Shown here: positions 8,143 through 10,967 of the stretch, one piece after another
Position numbering within the stretch: the first letter of the stretch is position 1
How the letters are laid out: each line of letters starts with the position of its first letter
NCBI GenBank assembly: GCA_017508315.1
Contig: JAFVZE010000290.1
Coordinates: forward strand, 1-10,967
From: Kiritimatiellia bacterium
Lineage (GTDB): Bacteria; Verrucomicrobiota; Kiritimatiellia; RFP12; UBA1067
Reading direction: 5' to 3'
Length of the DNA stretch: 10,967 bases
The notes under the pieces: model-generated
What the model saw: the letters and a program-made list of their open reading frames with translations, nothing else
Told to the model about the DNA's origin: nothing
Databases searched by the model: none
Translations under genes and position numbers: made by a program

Positions 8143-8148
8143 TCCTTT
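8143..8148 (-). promoter_or_regulatory. Ribosome binding site for the beta-strand-repeat protein
   Basis: AAAGGA is read on the minus strand within the 19-base gap between genes. It lies ten bases before the ATG at 8132, slightly further than ideal. No other purine-rich site is closer to that start. Confidence 0.55.
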
Positions 8149-8151
8149 CAT

Positions 8152-10128
8152 TCACAGATTTATCTTTTGTGAAAACCCGCCGGAGAAATCAGCATTCTCC
8201 GTACACATCCAGGTGCATCTGTCGACAAGTCCGCCGCACCTGAGTTCAACGACATTAACCCCAGACTCGAACGGCACACCCTCCCAAATCACCGTATTGA
8301 CCTCATCGGGGATGCGCCTGCCGACGACACGTCCGTTGACCGAAAGCTGAACCTCGCCACGGTTGCAGAACCCGATGACGCTGAACCTTTTCCCGACACG
8401 CGTCATCCGCTTTGAACACAGATGCAGCACCGGTTCCTCGCGCCAGTTCGCCCGGTAGAAATGATACGCGTCTTTCGCCGTACGGTGGTCGTGGGTTACC
8501 AGCCCCTTATCGTTGATACCCTTGTGATCGCCCTCGTCGCGGTTGTCGCTGGCCGTGTCGAACATCATCCAGACATACGAACCCCATACTCTCGGATCTT
8601 TCTTTATGCATGCGTACTGGTCGTGGTGGGCCATCACCTGCCACTCCTCGGCATGATTCTTTTCCGCCGCCGCTGCGTCGGCGAACGGATCGAAATGCCG
8701 GTAGACCGAAGCGAATGTGCCGTATTCACCGATGCCGACGGATTTTCTTCCCGATTCGGCCTTCTCAAAAAAACCGTCTATCCGCCGCGTCATCCGCGCC
8801 GGATCGCCGTGTTTCCAGTCGGGATAGAAATTGCTCGCCGCGATATCGACGATCCCGCCGAGCCCTTTGCCGTTGGAATACGAACTCCAGGCCCCGGTGG
8901 TGGGATGCGCAGGATCAAGTTCTGAAAAAAGCCGCTGTAGTCCGCGGATGACTCCGCCGACCGGCGCTTTCTCCATCGCCGGGCGCTGGCCGTCCCATAC
9001 GGAATAAAGTTCATTGTAAAGGCTCCATACAAGAAGCGAAGGATGGTTGCGGTTCTGAGCGATCATTTCGCGGGCCGTCTCCTTCAGCCGGCTTACGTAC
9101 GTTTCATTCGTCCAGACAAGCGCCGAAGCCGGCAATTCCACCCAGCAGAGAAGTCCCTTTTCATCGCAAAGGTCGTAACTTATTCTGGAATGAGGGTAAT
9201 GTGTTCCGCGTACAGAATCGGCACCCATCCTCTTGATGCAGTCGAGATCCTCGGCGATCTCGTCTCTTGAAAGCGCCCAACCCGATCCGGCGCGTTCCTG
9301 ATGATAGTTGACCCCGCGCAGTTTTCGCTTGCGGCCGTTCAGATAAAATCCATCCTCGCGAAACTCGGCTTTACGGAACCCGATCTTCTGTCGAACCGTG
9401 TCGCGCCACGTGCCGTTGGTGATCGTGACCGCCAGATCGTAGAGATTCGGCTCTTCGGGGCTCCAGAGTTTCGGATTTTCAAAGCGGTATTTCCGCACTT
9501 CGTCCTTTCCTCCGAGCACACGGATTTTCGCCGTCACCGTTCCCGTATCTGGATCGGCGGATATCTCCACTCCCGGTCCGCCGTAATAAGTGGGATCTAT
9601 GCATATCGGATCTGTTTCGATAAGCCACACAGGACGGTAAAGCCCGCCCTCGATGGTATAATCGCCGTACACCGGAGGCTGTAATTCATCGAAATGGTTG
9701 TCGACCACTATTTCAAGCAGATTGTCGTGCTCTTTGAGAAAACGCGTAATCTCGTATGTAAACGCCGTAACCGCGCCGCGGTGAGTGCCGACGATACGTC
9801 CGTTCACGCACATCATGGCCGTGACCGCCGCGCCGTCGCAACGAACGAAATAGCGCTTCCCGGGAACAGGATCGGCGAGGGGCGTGGCATAAGTCTTGCA
9901 GCATCTGGCAAACCCGCGTCCTGCAACGGAATTGTCGAAATCCTGAAACTCCGAACCGTGACCGTCCGCCCCGTCGATCGCGTTCCAGGTATGCGGCACG
10001 GTAACTTTTTCGCCGTCGCACGACCATTCAACGAGCTGCTTTTCCACACGTTCAGCCGCCGCCGGGCATACAAGGGAAAGAACAACCAAACCGGCGAAGA
10101 CGTGTTTTACGGGTAATGACATCGACAT
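8152..10128 (-). CDS. Exported glycoside hydrolase family 2 (beta-galactosidase/beta-glucuronidase type)
   Basis: This 658-residue retaining beta-glycosidase carries a signal peptide with probable cleavage at PAAA/E (A25). Order: N-terminal sugar-binding sandwich, about 30-172, with 'VPHTWNAIDG' and 'EGGLYRPVWLIE'; a short immunoglobulin-like domain, 188-256, with 'NPKLWSPEEPNLYDL'; the catalytic TIM barrel, about 257-562; and a C-terminal sandwich, about 565-650. The acid/base is E373 in 'HPSLLVWSLYNELY' and the nucleophile is E468 in 'VGIGEYG'; 'RGTHYPHS' (307-314) and 'YVWMMFDTASDNRDEG' (518-533) are further family marks. N539-D540-K541 sits where beta-glucuronidases have the uronate-binding N-x-K. 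Substrate cannot be fixed: galactoside, glucuronide and galacturonide are all possible. It lies 12 bases after the aldolase gene. Two ATGs (10128 and 10122) compete for one ribosome site, changing the protein by two residues. Confidence 0.93.
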   Translation of the reverse strand: MSMSLPVKHVFAGLVVLSLVCPAAAERVEKQLVEWSCDGEKVTVPHTWNAIDGADGHGSEFQDFDNSVAGRGFARCCKTYATPLADPVPGKRYFVRCDGAAVTAMMCVNGRIVGTHRGAVTAFTYEITRFLKEHDNLLEIVVDNHFDELQPPVYGDYTIEGGLYRPVWLIETDPICIDPTYYGGPGVEISADPDTGTVTAKIRVLGGKDEVRKYRFENPKLWSPEEPNLYDLAVTITNGTWRDTVRQKIGFRKAEFREDGFYLNGRKRKLRGVNYHQERAGSGWALSRDEIAEDLDCIKRMGADSVRGTHYPHSRISYDLCDEKGLLCWVELPASALVWTNETYVSRLKETAREMIAQNRNHPSLLVWSLYNELYSVWDGQRPAMEKAPVGGVIRGLQRLFSELDPAHPTTGAWSSYSNGKGLGGIVDIAASNFYPDWKHGDPARMTRRIDGFFEKAESGRKSVGIGEYGTFASVYRHFDPFADAAAAEKNHAEEWQVMAHHDQYACIKKDPRVWGSYVWMMFDTASDNRDEGDHKGINDKGLVTHDHRTAKDAYHFYRANWREEPVLHLCSKRMTRVGKRFSVIGFCNRGEVQLSVNGRVVGRRIPDEVNTVIWEGVPFESGVNVVELRCGGLVDRCTWMCTENADFSGGFSQKINL

Positions 10129-10131
10129 GGG

Positions 10132-10137
10132 TTCCTT
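10132..10137 (-). promoter_or_regulatory. Ribosome binding site for the GH2 gene
   Basis: AAGGAA on the minus strand fills the 12-base gap after the aldolase stop. Its AGGA core is four bases from the ATG at 10128 and ten bases from the in-frame ATG at 10122, so either start is reasonable; both give the same signal peptide core. Confidence 0.55.
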
Positions 10138-10140
10138 ATC

Positions 10141-10794
10141 TCATTGAGCTTTACAGTTTGCAACCAGATTTTCAGCCTCGGCGGTGATCTTACTCCACTC
10201 TCCGGCGGCGATCCATTCCTTGTTCGTAAGATTCCCTCCTACTCCCACGCCGACGCAGCCGGCGGCCATGAACTCCGCCGCGTTGGAGGCCGAGACGCCG
10301 CCGACGGCGAGAAACCGGATGTGCGAGAGCGGTGCGGCAAGCGCTTTTATATACCCGGGCCCAAGAGAACCGGCAGGGAAAATCTTCACGAAATCCGCTC
10401 CCGCCTCGTGCGCCGAAACCGCCTCGCTCGAAGTCATCGCGCCGGGCATCGCCACGAGACCGCGACCTACGCACTCGCGAATGAGCGCCTCGTTGACGTT
10501 GGGGGCGATCATGTATTCGCCGCCTGCCTGCTCGCACAGATCAAGCTGTTCGAGAGAAAGCACCGTCCCGGCGCCGACTCGGACGTCGCCCTTGAAACGA
10601 TCGCTTATCGCCCTGATGGCGGCGGCCGTATTCTTCCAGGTTTCCGGAGACTTCTGGTTGAAAGTCACCTCCACAAAAGCGATACCGCCCTTCGCGAACG
10701 CTTCGGCAAGATGAATACAGACATCCGGCGCAAAGCCGCGGATGATGGCGATTATCTTCTTTTCGAGAACCAAATCGATTATCTCATTTTTCAT
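10141..10794 (-). CDS. eda: 2-keto-3-deoxy-6-phosphogluconate / 4-hydroxy-2-oxoglutarate aldolase family
   Basis: A 217-residue class I aldolase of normal family length. It would cleave a 2-keto-3-deoxy (phospho)sugar acid to pyruvate and an aldehyde such as glyceraldehyde 3-phosphate in the cytosol. Visible marks are 'IIAIIRG' (strand 1), catalytic E42 in 'VEVTFN', 'GAGT' at 74-77, 'APNV' with P98, Schiff-base K137 in 'DFVKIFPAG', and 'AVGGVSASN' at 163-171. Relative to E. coli Eda, the pyruvate-contacting Arg (TLRT) is replaced by N46 (TFNQ), and the phosphate-contacting Ser (GGSW) by N188 (GGNL). It therefore belongs to another branch, and its substrate could be KDPG, KDPGal or an unphosphorylated analogue. 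The start overlaps the upstream stop as ATGA (10794-10791) with no strong ribosome site, suggesting translational coupling. Its presence among exported glycosidases implies catabolism of a uronic or aldonic acid released by them. Confidence 0.93.
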   Translation of the reverse strand: MKNEIIDLVLEKKIIAIIRGFAPDVCIHLAEAFAKGGIAFVEVTFNQKSPETWKNTAAAIRAISDRFKGDVRVGAGTVLSLEQLDLCEQAGGEYMIAPNVNEALIRECVGRGLVAMPGAMTSSEAVSAHEAGADFVKIFPAGSLGPGYIKALAAPLSHIRFLAVGGVSASNAAEFMAAGCVGVGVGGNLTNKEWIAAGEWSKITAEAENLVANCKAQ

Positions 10795-10967
10795 TTCAGC
10801 AACATTCCAAACAGAGATTTTGCGCCGGCATACGCAACGGCGATCGAAAAAACGAATGCCAGAGCCAACATGATGTTCAAGCCTGTCCCGGCGCGGTTTG
10901 CGCCCATGACCGCCTTGCGGTTCACAAGATACAGAATCGCGGCCACGGTGAGCGGCAACACGAAAAC
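10791..10967 (-). CDS. C-terminal end of a polytopic membrane protein, probably Nramp-type divalent metal transporter
   Basis: The last 58 codons and the TGA stop are present; the rest lies beyond the right edge. Two hydrophobic helices are seen, 'VFVLPLTVAAILYLV' and 'IMLALAFVFSIAVAYAGA', joined by a loop with 'NRKAVMGANRAG'. A penultimate helix ending in 'LYLxNRxxxMG' and a final helix that begins with an N-I or N-V pair is how Nramp (MntH-like) proteins end, so I read it as that family. With only two helices visible this is tentative; another inner-membrane transporter of similar topology cannot be excluded. Nramp proteins usually import Mn2+ or Fe2+ with protons. The stop codon overlaps the aldolase ATG by four bases, so the two proteins are co-translated from one mRNA. 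Confidence 0.6.
   Translation of the reverse strand, partial: VFVLPLTVAAILYLVNRKAVMGANRAGTGLNIMLALAFVFSIAVAYAGAKSLFGMLLK

Larger units (their letters stand above)
314..10967 (-). other. Predicted glycan-utilisation operon (five genes)
   Basis: Five consecutive same-strand genes are spaced -4, +12, +19 and +25 bases apart, with no terminator or promoter visible between them, so one polycistronic mRNA is likely. The order is membrane transporter, cytosolic aldolase, exported GH2, exported beta-strand protein, exported fusion enzyme. The promoter and any regulator lie to the right of the window. No SusC/SusD pair, TonB receptor, sulfatase or ABC binding protein is present in this portion. Confidence 0.75.

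Noticed and set aside
8133..8151. Tiny open frames (3-4 codons) in the gap between the GH2 and beta-strand genes, one ending ATGA at the next start.
   Set aside because: They are too short, lack a spaced ribosome site, and arise readily from an A/G-rich spacer.
10063..10077. A lipoprotein signal at C21 of the GH2 enzyme.
   Set aside because: The residues before the Cys are S-L-V, which do not fit a lipobox, whereas the following AAA/E is a good type I signal peptidase site.

Overview
The window is a compact, single-strand block of bacterial DNA. Every supported gene reads on the minus strand, so transcription runs from the right end (10967) to the left end (1). It looks like a carbohydrate-utilisation locus. 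The combination of a very large uncharacterised secreted protein with a 'LFVDD' five-blade-propeller half, an autotransporter-type beta-strand-repeat protein, a secreted family 2 glycosidase and a DRTGG-domain protein resembles loci in the Lentisphaerota/Kiritimatiellota branch of the PVC group, often from guts. That taxonomic reading is inference from protein style, not from a marker gene.

Layout in transcription order: (1) 10967-10791, the last 58 residues of a polytopic membrane protein, probably an Nramp-type divalent metal transporter. (2) 10794-10141, a complete KDPG/KHG-type aldolase (eda family), overlapping gene 1 by 4 bp. (3) 10128-8152, an exported GH2 glycosidase with both catalytic glutamates. 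(4) 8132-4575, an exported 1185-residue beta-strand-repeat protein made of two tandem units. (5) 4549-314, an exported 1411-residue protein that appears to fuse an uncharacterised TIM-barrel-like enzyme with a five-blade beta-propeller glycosidase-like enzyme. (6) 210 to beyond 1, the start of a DRTGG-domain protein, probably a separate transcription unit with its own strong promoter at 218-246.

Genes 1-5 are separated by -4, 12, 19 and 25 bp, which suggests one operon whose promoter lies outside the window. A plausible joint job is this: the exported proteins 3-5 trim a complex glycan, and the cytosolic aldolase finishes catabolism of a released sugar acid through a 2-keto-3-deoxy intermediate. 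The metal transporter may supply Mn or Fe to metal-dependent steps. An N-x-K signature in the GH2 enzyme at the position used by beta-glucuronidases to bind uronic acids fits this, but it also occurs in relatives annotated as galactosidases.

No RNA genes, CRISPR array, insertion sequence or phage gene were seen. The only sizeable non-coding stretch is 211-313. The most unusual points are the two-enzyme fusion, its uncharacterised N-terminal half, the doubled beta-strand protein, and a near-consensus promoter that would give the DRTGG gene an almost leaderless mRNA.
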